Shown piece after piece: positions 1 to 8,871 of a DNA stretch of 64,000 nt. Source of the stretch: Rhizobiaceae bacterium CPCC 101076 (GTDB lineage: Bacteria > Pseudomonadota > Alphaproteobacteria > Rhizobiales > Methylopilaceae); the NCBI GenBank assembly GCA_003347645.1, contig QDFX01000006.1:1-64000 (forward strand). The letters run 5' to 3'. The notes under the pieces are model-generated. The model was not told the DNA's origin. It searched no databases and was given only the letters and a program-made list of their open reading frames with translations. Each line of letters begins with the position of its first letter. The stretch's first letter is position 1. The translations under genes were made by a program, and so were the position numbers.

Positions 1-1
1 C

Positions 2-322
2 GACACGGTCGACGCCGGTTCGGGCGTGGACCGGATCGAGGGCGGCGCGGGCGACGACCTGCTGAAGGGCGGTTCGGGCGGCGACACCTTCGTCTTCGCT
101 CAAGGCTTTGGCCACGACGTGATCTCGGACTTCGCGACGTCGGGCGCCAGCGCCGACGTGCTCGAGTTCTCGATCGACATCTTCGCCGACTTCGCCGCGG
201 CGATGGCCTCGGCGGTGCAGGTCGGCTCCGATGTCGTGTTCACGATCGACGAGGACACCACGCTGACGCTCGACCACACCAAGCTCGCCACGCTCGGCGC
301 GGACGACTTCCGCTTCGTCTGA
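2..322 (+). CDS. RTX-type calcium-binding protein, C-terminal fragment
   Basis: The reading frame is open from the left edge of the window, so only the last 106 codons of a longer gene are present. The visible part starts inside glycine/aspartate-rich nonapeptide repeats (GGAGDDLLKGGSGGDTFVF, the classical end of a haemolysin-type Ca2+-binding block) and is followed by an about 70-residue C-terminal domain rich in Asp and Ala. Such domains bind Ca2+ outside the cell and usually carry the type I secretion signal at the extreme C terminus. What the missing N-terminal part does (protease, lipase, adhesin) cannot be told. A strong terminator follows. Confidence 0.85.
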   Translation, partial: DTVDAGSGVDRIEGGAGDDLLKGGSGGDTFVFAQGFGHDVISDFATSGASADVLEFSIDIFADFAAAMASAVQVGSDVVFTIDEDTTLTLDHTKLATLGADDFRFV

Positions 323-345
323 GCCGATAGGACAGAAAAACGAGA

Positions 346-368
346 GGGCGCCGAAAGGCGCCCTTTTT
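346..368 (+). terminator. Rho-independent terminator after the RTX gene
   Basis: A perfect 7-bp GC stem (GGGCGCC/GGCGCCC) with a GAAA tetraloop is followed directly by five T residues, 24 bases after the stop codon of the RTX gene. Confidence 0.9.
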
Positions 369-505
369 GTTGATCAGACAAGTATTTCCCTGGGAACCGT
401 AACCTTGTTTCTCGCTTGCGATCCCTTCCACTCACACTTTCGGCTATATCGTCCGCAACAAAGCCGTCCGACACATTAGCGTACGCATCTCGCAAGGAGA
501 GACAG

Positions 506-1222
506 ATGCCGAGGATCAAATCAGACCAACGCACTCTCATGTCCCGGTCGGGCATTGCAGGGCTCGGCGCGCTTGCTTTCGCGAGCGTTCTATCGGTCTC
601 GTCCGCGCAGGCGGCGGATGTCCTTCTCCTGATAGACGGTATCGAGCCCACCAAGGGCATCGTTCGCGTCGCCTTCTGCAACACCGGCCCGCTCGACGAA
701 TGCAGGCAGTTCTCGGCGGAGCAGCCGGCCAGCGCCGAGACCCTCGGTTTCCGCTTCCAGAACGTGCCGCCCGGCCGCTATGCCTTCGTCGGCTATCAGG
801 ACATGGACGAGAGCGGCAAGAATGAGCGCAACATGCTGGGAATGCCGAAGGAGCCGTTTGCTCTCAGCAACGGTGCCGGCTCCAAGCTGATTCCGCCGCC
901 CGATCACGAGGATCTGGCGATGGACGTGCTCGACGGACCGGAAGAGACCACGATCGAGATCACGCTCCAGACCGTGACCGCGACCAAGAAGAAGAAAGGT
1001 CTCGGCAAGGCGCCGATCGAGACCGTGCCGGTCGTGCTCGTCGGCGACGTCATGAATCCGCCGCCCGAGGGAACCCCGCTGCCCGCGCCGGTCCTCGGCG
1101 GTCTTCCGCCGGCCTCAACTCCGACCACCGCGAAACCGGCCACAGCCAAGGCGCCGGCCGCTCCGAAGGCCGCCGCGGCGCCCAAGCCGACCGCCGTGAT
1201 GCCGGCACCCGCGCCAAAGTAA
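506..1222 (+). CDS. DUF2141 family exported protein
   Basis: 238 residues. The ATG at 506 is chosen because AAGGAGA lies 5 bases upstream; an in-frame open stretch back to 416 has no ribosome site. Residues about 15-37 form a signal peptide ending near SSAQA/AD, so the protein is exported. Residues about 38-165 match the DUF2141 pattern: a beta-rich domain with VRVAFCN, VPPGRYAF and a YQDMDESGKNERNMLG segment (Asp-x-Asp/Asn cluster). The last about 45 residues are Ala/Pro/Lys-rich low complexity, perhaps a wall- or membrane-spanning spacer. The family has no settled function. It is convergent with the next gene, from which a shared terminator separates it. Confidence 0.8.
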   Translation: MPRIKSDQRTLMSRSGIAGLGALAFASVLSVSSAQAADVLLLIDGIEPTKGIVRVAFCNTGPLDECRQFSAEQPASAETLGFRFQNVPPGRYAFVGYQDMDESGKNERNMLGMPKEPFALSNGAGSKLIPPPDHEDLAMDVLDGPEETTIEITLQTVTATKKKKGLGKAPIETVPVVLVGDVMNPPPEGTPLPAPVLGGLPPASTPTTAKPATAKAPAAPKAAAAPKPTAVMPAPAPK

Positions 1223-1230
1223 AAAAGCAA

Positions 1231-1258
1231 AGCCCGGAACGCGAGTTCCGGGCTTTTT
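1231..1258. terminator. Bidirectional terminator between convergent genes
   Basis: A 10-bp perfect stem (AGCCCGGAAC/GTTCCGGGCT) with a GCGA loop, flanked by A-rich sequence on the left and TTTTT on the right, lies between the 506-1222 gene and the minus-strand gene ending at 1275. Confidence 0.9.
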
Positions 1259-1274
1259 CGTCAGCGCGGCAGGT

Positions 1275-3119
1275 TCAGTTCGCCGCGAGCCATTTCTGCA
1301 TGTCGCCGCGAAGCTGCGCATCGGCCTCGTGGAAGAAGTATTCCGAGACGATCGTCGGCGACTTGATCTTGCTGTTGATGCCGTCGTTGATCGACATATG
1401 CACGCCGTCACGGCCGGAAAGCTGGTGGCACTGGGCGCATGAGACGGTGTTGAAGCGGATCGCGTGGACGTCCTGCCGCTTCGGATCGCGGAAGGTGTCG
1501 ACCGTCAGTGAGGACAGCACCTCCGTCAGCTCGGCCTTCCGCGCGCCTTGCGACTTCTCGATCTCGGCGCGCAGCAGATCGGTGTCGTAGACCGACGAGT
1601 AATAGCCGTAGTCGATGCCCTGGCGGATCGTTTTCGCCGCCGCGAGCTGGCCGGTGAGGTTGTGGCGTTCGAGATTGCCGAAGATCCAGATGCCGGTCAG
1701 CGCCGAGCCCCACTGGATGCCGTGGACCGGCCGCGCCGTCGTGAATTCGCGGATGAAATCGCGCAGCTTGCCGTCGCCATTGCCGCTTTCGCGCGCCCGG
1801 GTCAGTTCGTCGAGGCGGGTCATGAAATGGCGCTGCTGCTCGGCGCGGGTTTTGTCGTCGGCAAGGCGGTCGACGACGTCCCATTTGAGGTGCAGGAAAA
1901 GCTGCTCGCTCATATGGATGGGATCGAGCGGATTGATCATCTGGTACGTGAAGCGCACCTGCGGGATGATGCGCTCGCCGGTCCAGGCCGCGTCGAGCTG
2001 CGGCTCCTGCGGCTTCATCGTCATGCCGACCAGCCTAAAATGCGCCATGTCCGCGACGTCGGCCTCGACATCCCTGATCGGCTGGATGACGAGACCTGAG
2101 GTGTAGACGTTGTTCGGCGTGACGTCTGAAAGGCGCAGCGTGTCGTTGCCGGGCTCGGTGGAGGGGTCGTATCCGGGGAAGGGCTGGCCCTTCAGGAAGT
2201 CGAGCAACTTCGCGAACTCGTCCGGCTGCAGCAGCGAGCCGAGCGGATATTCCGTCCGCATCTCAGGCGTCGCCTCGACCACCATCTGGCGCGGCAGCGA
2301 GAATGCCTTCAGGCCCTTCTGCGGGCGGGGCGTGTCGATGCCGTAGTCGAAGGCGTGGCCATCGGGGTAGTACCAGAGCGAGTTGCGCTTCAGGTCGTTC
2401 AGATCGAACGGCTTGCGCTGATCGTAGTCGCGTAGCTCTTTCATCGGGTAGTTGACCGAGAGCTTGGCCTCGAAGCGCTGGAGCTCTTTCTGGGGAAAAT
2501 CCGCGAGGCTCATCGCGTCGCGATGGTCCCACATGAACTTCATCGGGTCGAAGTTCGGATCGGGATCGTGCGCGACATGGCGGCCGCATTCGGCGTCGGG
2601 GCGCAGCCTGGTATAGTGCTCCAGCCGGACGACGACGCGGGTATAGCCTTCCTTGCGCTCCTTCTCAAACGTGGTCTTCGGATATTCGTCGATGTGGCGC
2701 AGCAGATAGGCGCTGTCGACCTTGCAGCCCTCCGGCGTCTCCAGCGAGGACTGGTGGTCGATGTGGCGGGAATCCTCCCAGATCGCGGCCGGGATCAACT
2801 GAGCGTAGCTGGCCTGATGGCCCTTCTGCATCATCGGATAAAGCGGCTCGGTGGCGCCGAGGCCGGAATCGATGAACTCGTAATTGTAGCCGGGCCGCGG
2901 GGCGCGCAGCAGCGACTCGAAATAGGTGATGACGTCGTAGACGGAACCCGGCCGGAGCGACGGAGTGTTGCTCTGCAGGATCTTGGTGCGGTTGAGATTG
3001 TAGACCTTCTCGGCGACCAGCGAGCTGTTGACGGGCTTTTCTTCCTCGGCTGAGGCGAGGAATGGAGATGTAGCGAAGAAGGCAAGCGACAGAACGGAAA
3101 CTCGTAAGCCCGGCCTCAT
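1275..3119 (-). CDS. Secreted protein with one c-type haem motif, unknown function
   Basis: 614 residues. The N terminus is a clear signal peptide (MRPGLRVSVLSLAFFATS..., cleavage near SAEEE). Near the C terminus, residues 561-565 read CAQCH, the c-type haem attachment motif, and a VSCAQCHQLSGRDGVH context supports covalent haem in the periplasm. The preceding 550 residues are not recognised: they are rich in Tyr, Pro and charged residues, with no repeat and no membrane segment. I infer a periplasmic redox protein with one haem domain fused to a large novel domain; the substrate is unknown. The gene stands alone, convergent with the DUF2141 gene and 123 bases from the receiver protein downstream of its start. 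Confidence 0.7.
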   Translation of the reverse strand: MRPGLRVSVLSLAFFATSPFLASAEEEKPVNSSLVAEKVYNLNRTKILQSNTPSLRPGSVYDVITYFESLLRAPRPGYNYEFIDSGLGATEPLYPMMQKGHQASYAQLIPAAIWEDSRHIDHQSSLETPEGCKVDSAYLLRHIDEYPKTTFEKERKEGYTRVVVRLEHYTRLRPDAECGRHVAHDPDPNFDPMKFMWDHRDAMSLADFPQKELQRFEAKLSVNYPMKELRDYDQRKPFDLNDLKRNSLWYYPDGHAFDYGIDTPRPQKGLKAFSLPRQMVVEATPEMRTEYPLGSLLQPDEFAKLLDFLKGQPFPGYDPSTEPGNDTLRLSDVTPNNVYTSGLVIQPIRDVEADVADMAHFRLVGMTMKPQEPQLDAAWTGERIIPQVRFTYQMINPLDPIHMSEQLFLHLKWDVVDRLADDKTRAEQQRHFMTRLDELTRARESGNGDGKLRDFIREFTTARPVHGIQWGSALTGIWIFGNLERHNLTGQLAAAKTIRQGIDYGYYSSVYDTDLLRAEIEKSQGARKAELTEVLSSLTVDTFRDPKRQDVHAIRFNTVSCAQCHQLSGRDGVHMSINDGINSKIKSPTIVSEYFFHEADAQLRGDMQKWLAAN

Positions 3120-3242
3120 CCAATCCCCCCTTTGACCCCTGTCAAAATCGTATCAGGCTTGGGTGATTTCGCCATTGGGCCGGAAAAAAATCCCCGGAAA
3201 GTTGGGATGGTGTGTCGCAGCCGCCACATGCTCGCAAGCGGA

Positions 3243-3611
3243 TTATCGTCCGAGCGCGGCTTCGATTTCTTGGATCAGGGCATTGGCCTGAAACGGCTTG
3301 CTGAGGAAGGCGGAAGCCCCGGCTTCCTTTGCTTTCCGCTCCAGATGGGGGGCGGCAAAGGCGGTCATGAAGATGATCGGGAAGGCATGGCCCTGGTCCT
3401 TGAGCGCGGCCTGAAGGTCGATGCCGGACATTCCAGGCATCTGGACGTCCGTGATCAGGCACGAGATCGCTGTCTTCTCTTCGGAGCCGAGGAACTCCTC
3501 ACCGGACGCATAGGTACGAACGGAATAGCCGAGCGAGCGCATCAGGCTGGAAAGCGCGATGCGAACGGCTTCGTCATCGTCGGTGACTGCAATGAGAGGA
3601 ACAGCGGCCAA
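3243..3611 (-). CDS. Single-domain response regulator (receiver only)
   Basis: 122 residues consisting only of a CheY/FixJ-type receiver. The acidic pocket is DDD at residues 11-13, the phospho-acceptor is Asp55 in CLITDVQMPGMSG, the conserved Thr is in IFMTAF, and Lys is in SKPF. There is no output domain, so it probably acts as a phosphate sink, or relays phosphate by protein contact. It lies 117 bases downstream of the FixJ-like regulator and kinase on the same strand, and the receiver sequence resembles that neighbour, so one of the nearby kinases is the likely partner. Confidence 0.85.
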   Translation of the reverse strand: MAAVPLIAVTDDDEAVRIALSSLMRSLGYSVRTYASGEEFLGSEEKTAISCLITDVQMPGMSGIDLQAALKDQGHAFPIIFMTAFAAPHLERKAKEAGASAFLSKPFQANALIQEIEAALGR

Positions 3612-3728
3612 GATACACTATCCAATCGACCGTACGCGCTGAAGAATCTGGTGGCGACGGATCATGATCCTATTTAGCTGACCTCTAATGTGGCGGGTAT
3701 CATACGGAGGTTTGCCCGCATGCTGTAA

Positions 3729-4358
3729 TCATCGCCCGGCCAGTGCCTCGGCCATGCGGACCAGGTCCGCGAGCGAGCGGGCATTCATTTTCCGCATGAC
3801 ATTGCCGCGGTGGATCTTGACCGTGATCTCGCTCAGGCCGAGCTCGCCCGCGATCTGCTTGTTCATGAGACCCTTGGTCACGAGCGCCATGACCTCCCGC
3901 TCGCGCGGGGTAAGCGTGTCGTGATTGCTGCGAAGAGCCGAGGCCACGCCGTCCAGAGCGCGGCGCTCGCGGTCCTTCTCAAGCGCGGTGGAAACCGCGT
4001 CGAGCATTTCCTGATCGCGGAACGGCTTGGCGAGAAAATCGACCGCGCCGGCCTTCATCCCGCGAACCGTCATCGGGATATCGCCGTAGCCGGTCATGAA
4101 TATCACCGGGATGTTGATGCCCGAGCGAGAGAGCTGCGTCTGGAAATCCAGGCCGCTGACGCCAGGCAGGCGAACGTCGAGCACAAGGCAGCTCGGCGTT
4201 TCCGGCAGGGATGCTGTCAGCACATCGGCGGCAGAGGGAAAGACTTTCACGTCGTAGCCGATTGAACGGAACAGGCTGCTGAGCGCGTCGCGGATGTCGG
4301 CGTCGTCGTCGACGACCAGAACCAGCGGGTTGGGTGCGGTGGTAGTTGCAGGTTTCAC
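3729..4358 (-). CDS. FixJ-family response regulator (receiver + LuxR HTH)
   Basis: 209 residues. Receiver at about 11-125 with DDD at 17-19, phospho-acceptor Asp61 ([13 protein letters not shown]), Thr in [13 protein letters not shown] and Lys in LAKPF. A LuxR/GerE helix-turn-helix occupies about 145-205 ([36 protein letters not shown]). The layout is that of FixJ/NodW/TodT regulators, which activate transcription on phosphorylation. Its start overlaps the stop of the upstream kinase gene by 4 bases (ATGA), so the two are translationally coupled and very probably a cognate pair. Confidence 0.9.
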   Translation of the reverse strand: MKPATTTAPNPLVLVVDDDADIRDALSSLFRSIGYDVKVFPSAADVLTASLPETPSCLVLDVRLPGVSGLDFQTQLSRSGINIPVIFMTGYGDIPMTVRGMKAGAVDFLAKPFRDQEMLDAVSTALEKDRERRALDGVASALRSNHDTLTPREREVMALVTKGLMNKQIAGELGLSEITVKIHRGNVMRKMNARSLADLVRMAEALAGR

Positions 4359-6277
4359 TGGCGATTCCGAAGTATCAGGCGGAAGGTCGAGCCGGGCTCG
4401 CTCTTTTCAACCGTTGTCAGCTCGCCGCCATGGGCAGCGGCGATCGAGCGGCAGATCGATAGGCCCATCCCCATGCCGTTTGCCTTCGTCGTGAAGAACG
4501 GCTCGAAAATACGGGACGCGATTTCAGGCGGCAATCCGGGTCCGGTATCGGAAACTTCGATCATCGGTCCGTCTTGTCCGTCGATCGTGCGAAGCGCGAT
4601 CAGTCGAGTATCCCTCGGCTGGCCGTTCATCGCCTGCGCCGCGTTCAGCAGGAGGTTCAGGACGACCTGCTGGAGCTGCACCCGATCGCCGGTGATTTCG
4701 GGGCTGGGATTGGCGAGATCGACCGTCAATTGCGCGCCGTGGATGCCGAGCTCGCGGTCGACAAGGGCCGCAGCCTGTTCGGCGACCTCGTTCAGGGATA
4801 GCGGCTCGTAGCGGGGATCGGTCTTTTTTGCCATCGCGCGCAGGCGAGCGATGACCTCGGCCGCGCGATTGCCGTTGGCGATGATCCTGTCGAGGTTTGC
4901 CCGGATCTCGCCGAGATCGGGCTCTTGCCGCGACAGCCAGCGGACACAGGCCTCACCATTGGTGACGATCGCGGCGAGAGGCTGGTTCACCTCGTGCGCG
5001 ATCGATGCCGTCAGCTCGCCGAGCGTCGCGACCCGTGCCGCGTGGGCTAATTCGGAATTGGCGCGATCGAGGGCTTCCTGGAAGCGATGCCGCTCGGTGA
5101 TGTCGGTCATGCTGATCAAGACCGAGTTCATCACCTCCGGTTCGGAGGCGAGCCTCATGTTGAACAGGACTGAAATGTTGTCGCCGGCCAGCGTGTGCAG
5201 AACAGCCTCCGAACTGGTCGTCGTCTCACCGCGGAAAAGCGCATCGATCACTTCGACGAACCCGGCATCGCCGTCGGCGCCGACGACGGTCGAGATCGGT
5301 CCAAGCAGTTCCGATCGGTCCTTCGCACCAAACAGCTCCACTGTCGCATCGTTCACGTCCATGGTGCGGACGAGAGCCTTCAGTCGTGCGATCTCATCGG
5401 GCCTCTGCTCCAGATAGCCTCGGGCGTCGAGGACGCCGTCCCTGCGAAGGGCGTCGATGGCCTTCTTGATCCCGGAATAATCCTGCTCCCAGATCGACAC
5501 GCCCGCGGCGTCGAAGATGTTGCGGTAGCGCCTTTCGCTCCTCCGCAATTCGGCGTCCGCGCGCTTCTGCTCGGTGACGTCCGTATTGGTTTCGAGGATG
5601 GCCAGCGGCCTGTCCTGGTCGTCCCGCTGAAGCGCCCAGCGGCTGCTCACCGTCAGCCGCCGTCCGTCACGTGTCGTCTGGATGAGCTCGCCCTCCCAGC
5701 GCCCAGTTTGATGGATCTCGGCGATGATGGCCTCATGGCTCATCGGAAAGACGGTGCGGATCAGTTCCCTCGGCTGCTGGCCGGCGGCCTCGTCGCTCGA
5801 CCAGCCGTAGAGTTGCTCGGCGCCTCGGTTCCAATAGGTGATGTTGCCGGACAGGTCGTGGACGAAGATCGCGTCGTGCGACAGATCGAGCAGCCGCGCG
5901 CGCTCCTGAGCGACCTTCACGGTGGATAGATTGCGTAGCGCCAGCACCGTGGTGATGGCGATGGCGGACAGGCTCATCATCGACCGGACCCATGCCGAAT
6001 CCTCGAAGTGGAAGCCGTGAACCACCACATAGCTCGTGACGGTGAGGACAACACAGGCGATGGCGGCGACGATGACCTCGCGGCGGCCACAGGTGCTCGC
6101 AATCATCATGATCACGACGACGTACAAAACCGCGATCGCAAACTGCATCGGGCTCAGGGTGTCGAAGACGAAGAGTGCCGTTGCGAGTAACGCCGCGACA
6201 TACGGAATCCAGCGCGACCACCGGCGGTCGTCCAGGGGGTCTGCCAGATAGGTCTTGTCTGTCGCTTCGACGGTCAT
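4355..6277 (-). CDS. Membrane PAS-domain sensor histidine kinase
   Basis: 640 residues from the ATG at 6277; a TTG 25 codons upstream is also possible. Four hydrophobic segments lie in about 22-115, followed by PAS 1 (about 130-245, with [11 protein letters not shown]), PAS 2 (about 255-395), a HisKA domain (about 410-475, [19 protein letters not shown], with phospho-acceptor His) and HATPase_c (about 520-635, with DTGPGL and [11 protein letters not shown] boxes). The HEVNQPL dimerisation box is typical of FixL/DctB-like kinases. It should phosphorylate the FixJ-like regulator coupled to it. No haem-PAS histidine signature could be assigned confidently, so the signal is unknown. Confidence 0.88.
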   Translation of the reverse strand: MTVEATDKTYLADPLDDRRWSRWIPYVAALLATALFVFDTLSPMQFAIAVLYVVVIMMIASTCGRREVIVAAIACVVLTVTSYVVVHGFHFEDSAWVRSMMSLSAIAITTVLALRNLSTVKVAQERARLLDLSHDAIFVHDLSGNITYWNRGAEQLYGWSSDEAAGQQPRELIRTVFPMSHEAIIAEIHQTGRWEGELIQTTRDGRRLTVSSRWALQRDDQDRPLAILETNTDVTEQKRADAELRRSERRYRNIFDAAGVSIWEQDYSGIKKAIDALRRDGVLDARGYLEQRPDEIARLKALVRTMDVNDATVELFGAKDRSELLGPISTVVGADGDAGFVEVIDALFRGETTTSSEAVLHTLAGDNISVLFNMRLASEPEVMNSVLISMTDITERHRFQEALDRANSELAHAARVATLGELTASIAHEVNQPLAAIVTNGEACVRWLSRQEPDLGEIRANLDRIIANGNRAAEVIARLRAMAKKTDPRYEPLSLNEVAEQAAALVDRELGIHGAQLTVDLANPSPEITGDRVQLQQVVLNLLLNAAQAMNGQPRDTRLIALRTIDGQDGPMIEVSDTGPGLPPEIASRIFEPFFTTKANGMGMGLSICRSIAAAHGGELTTVEKSEPGSTFRLILRNRQ

Positions 6278-6513
6278 CGCCTGGTCCACAAGCCGCCGCG
6301 CGCTCTTCGCGGCCCGACTCGTTTGCTCCGTACGAACGATGACGGCAAGCAAAACGAGCGTTTTTCGTGCCTACCCCAAACCTATGTATGGGGCCGCCGA
6401 TCCCTAAGCATGGTGTTTGAAACCCAGCGTAGGATTCTCTCCGCAGTGCCCGGTCGTCAATCTGCGTCCATCGAAACGCCGCTGCACCGCGTCGGCGAAG
6501 ATCGGGGGATCAG

Positions 6514-7254
6514 ATGGGACAGATCATGGCATTCAACGACAGCTCGGACGAGACGGTCCGGATTGACGAAAAACAGGAGCGCAAGCACCTCTCGAGAATT
6601 CTCGGCGTGATCGGCCATGACCTGAAGCAGCCGGTCTCCGTTGCGATGATGTTCGTGGAGATGGCGCGCGCCGATCTCAACGGCGAGAAGAGTCCCGAAC
6701 GCCTCCAGCGCGCCTATGATGCGCTCCGTCAGGTCTGCCGCGAACTCGATGCGATCGCCCGCACCTCGCAGGGCGGCAAGGCGTTCAGCCCCCGGACCAC
6801 GGAGGTGCCGGTTCAGGTCCTATTCGACCGGCTCGATGCCGAATGGCGCGCCTATGCCGCCCATTTCGGGGTCTTCCTTCGCCTGCTGCCGAGTTCCGCA
6901 GTCGTCTCCACGGATCCGGAACTCCTCATGACGATCCTGCGCAACCTGGTCGGCAACGCCGTCAAATTCTCGTCGCGCGGCCGTCGCGTTGTCGTCGGCT
7001 GCCGGCGCGTTCGCGGCGAAGTTCGCTTCGAGGTGCATGACCAGGGGCCGGGCATGCGCTCCGACCGCCTGGAGAAGATGTTCGACGCGTTCGAACGGGG
7101 CGAGCAGCGGGATTCCATTCCGGGGCTTGGCCTTGGCCTCCATCTCGTCCGGGAAACCGGCGCGCTTCTCGGCTGCAAGGTGGCGATCTCGTCGATTGAG
7201 GGACGCGGAACGTCCTTCCACGTCTATGTGCCGAAACCCGCGCTCAACAGCTGA
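6514..7254 (+). CDS. Soluble histidine kinase without sensor domain
   Basis: 246 residues, preceded by GGGGGA 5 bases before the ATG. The protein has a HisKA-type helical hairpin (about 22-90, GVIGHDLKQPVSVAMMF, with the phospho-acceptor His in the GHDLKQP box) and a HATPase_c domain (about 110-240, with N box ILRNLVGNAVKFSS, G1 DQGPGM, G2 GLGLGLHLV). There is no transmembrane segment, PAS, GAF or receiver domain. It is divergent from the PAS kinase across a 236-base gap, so it may feed the two response regulators there, including the receiver-only protein. It is followed 46 bases later by dps. Confidence 0.85.
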   Translation: MGQIMAFNDSSDETVRIDEKQERKHLSRILGVIGHDLKQPVSVAMMFVEMARADLNGEKSPERLQRAYDALRQVCRELDAIARTSQGGKAFSPRTTEVPVQVLFDRLDAEWRAYAAHFGVFLRLLPSSAVVSTDPELLMTILRNLVGNAVKFSSRGRRVVVGCRRVRGEVRFEVHDQGPGMRSDRLEKMFDAFERGEQRDSIPGLGLGLHLVRETGALLGCKVAISSIEGRGTSFHVYVPKPALNS

Positions 7255-7300
7255 CCGCACCGCTTCATCAAGTCGGGGGGCCGACCGAAGGAAACCGATC

Positions 7301-7822
7301 ATGAGCACTGAACTCGCAACCCGCATGAAGGCGCCTCTGACGACACCGACAGATCTCGGCGCGGAGGCTCGCCGGAATGTCTCCGCCGCCTTGAACGGGA
7401 TTCTCGCGGATATGTTCGCGTTGTACCTGAAGACGAAGAATTTCCACTGGCATATGTCGGGTCCGCATTTCCGCGATTACCATCTTCTGCTCGACGAGCA
7501 GGGCGATGAGATTTTCGCGACGACCGACGACATCGCCGAGCGGGTTCGAAAGATCGGCGGCACGACGATCCGCTCGATCGGTCATATCGGGCGCCTGCAG
7601 CGGGTATTGGACAACGACGCCGACTATGTGACACCGGAGGACATGCTCGCCGAGCTTCGCACCGACACCCAGGAGCTGATCGGTCGGATGCGCCGTGCCC
7701 ATGAAGTTTGTGACGAACACAATGACGTCGCGAGCGCCAGCCTGCTGGAGAACTGGATCGACGAGGCCGAGGGTCGCGCCTGGTTCCTGTTCGAGACGGG
7801 CAGGGAAGTTCGGGTGCTCTAG
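7301..7822 (+). CDS. dps: Dps-family ferritin-like DNA protection protein
   Basis: 173 residues. The ATG at 7301 has AAGGAAA 6 bases upstream; the frame is open further upstream but overlaps the kinase. The core NFHWHMSGPHFRDYHLLLDEQ, then GDEIFATTDDIAERVRKIGG, is the Dps ferroxidase signature, with His and Asp/Glu ligands shared between subunits. The protein should form a dodecamer that oxidises Fe2+ with H2O2, stores iron and shields DNA in the cytoplasm. The N-terminal 20 residues are short and moderately basic. It sits alone behind the soluble kinase and ends at a strong shared terminator. Confidence 0.93.
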   Translation: MSTELATRMKAPLTTPTDLGAEARRNVSAALNGILADMFALYLKTKNFHWHMSGPHFRDYHLLLDEQGDEIFATTDDIAERVRKIGGTTIRSIGHIGRLQRVLDNDADYVTPEDMLAELRTDTQELIGRMRRAHEVCDEHNDVASASLLENWIDEAEGRAWFLFETGREVRVL

Positions 7823-7828
7823 GATTGC

Positions 7829-7858
7829 GACAGAGCCGGCGACGTCGCCGGCTCTGTC
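7829..7858. terminator. Bidirectional hairpin terminator (15-bp perfect stem)
   Basis: A perfect 30-base palindrome (GACAGAGCCGGCGAC and its complement, no unpaired loop bases needed) lies between the convergent dps and ion-channel genes, 6 bases after the dps stop codon. Confidence 0.75.
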
Positions 7859-7867
7859 TGCATAACG

Positions 7868-8635
7868 TCAGGGCTCTTCGTTGGGGATTTTGAGAGGATG
7901 CCCGCAAGCCTTGCAGAAGACGGCATCCGGCTCGTGCCGCATCAGTGCGCATTGCGGACAGCGGAAGCTGACCTTTCGCGGCCTGAAGATCGCCTGCGCC
8001 AATTGCACGAACAGCGAGATGCCCGCGATCATCGCCACGACCGAAGTCAGCTTGCCCCATGGACCGGGTAGGGTGATGTCGCCGAAACCGGTCGTGGTCA
8101 CCGTCGCGACGGTGAAATAGAGCGCGTCGACATAGGTCGTCAGTCCCTCGGTGCGCCCGGCAAAGGTCGTGTAGACGAAACCGGTGAACACGAAGAGGAA
8201 CGTGACGAGCCTGATGATGGCGCGCGTAGCGTTTTCCCAGCTTTCCAGCCCGCGTTTGCGCAAAGGCCGCCACACCACATCGGTTCGCGACAGGGTCCAT
8301 AGCCGAAGCGCCCGCAGGAAGCTCAGATTGGCCAGCCAAAGCGGCGCGAGCAAAGTGGCGAGCACCAGAAGATCGATCCAAACATCCAGCTGGCGCACCC
8401 ACTTCCGGATGTCTTCGGCGGCCAGTGCCCGGGCAACAAGATCAGCGGCCACCACGAGCGCAATCGTGTAGTCGAGCCAGAAATAGACCGGCTTGTCGCT
8501 GATAATCGGCGCCAACAGGAAGAAGCCGATGATCGCCAGGTCGATGACGACGACCGCCCATTGGAAGCGCAACGCCGTCGTCGACCGGCCGTGATAAAGC
8601 GACCTGAGTGTCTGCTGAAGGCGCTGGATCGACAC
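7868..8635 (-). CDS. Voltage-gated-like K+ channel with C-terminal zinc ribbon
   Basis: 255 residues from a GTG start (GAGAGGAAAC upstream). The protein has a six-helix ion-transport domain: hydrophobic segments at about 27-45, 54-70, 85-105, a short Arg-containing helix at about 106-128, helix 5 at about 138-158 and helix 6 at about 194-215. The pore loop carries TVTTTGFGD at about 179-186, a K+-type selectivity filter (TxGFGD form). The tail, residues 226-244, holds CPQC and CKAC, a four-cysteine zinc ribbon in place of the usual RCK or cyclic-nucleotide domain. Membrane location is certain; gating signal is unknown. Confidence 0.85.
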   Translation of the reverse strand: MSIQRLQQTLRSLYHGRSTTALRFQWAVVVIDLAIIGFFLLAPIISDKPVYFWLDYTIALVVAADLVARALAAEDIRKWVRQLDVWIDLLVLATLLAPLWLANLSFLRALRLWTLSRTDVVWRPLRKRGLESWENATRAIIRLVTFLFVFTGFVYTTFAGRTEGLTTYVDALYFTVATVTTTGFGDITLPGPWGKLTSVVAMIAGISLFVQLAQAIFRPRKVSFRCPQCALMRHEPDAVFCKACGHPLKIPNEEP

Positions 8636-8871
8636 CTGTTTCCTCTCGATTCTTCTTCTTTGCCCGGCAGGGTAAGCCTGTCTGCCGCCTACAGGAAACG
8701 CCGTTCCGCCCTTTCAGTGCCTTGTTTACGTGTCAGAGGGATTCGCGTCGGAATATTCGTTGCGACGGAGCCTTGGCGGTTCGGTCGGAATTTCGGCATC
8801 GACAGTTTATCGGGGCAGGCTGGGGACGCCGCGTTTGCGGTGGCTTGTTCGCATTGGGTGGGGTCTTTTCG

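Noticed and set aside
8608-8871. Extension of the lipoprotein hydrolase to GTG 8608
   Set aside because: It would place 88 unrelated residues before the signal peptide and lipobox and overlap the channel gene start.
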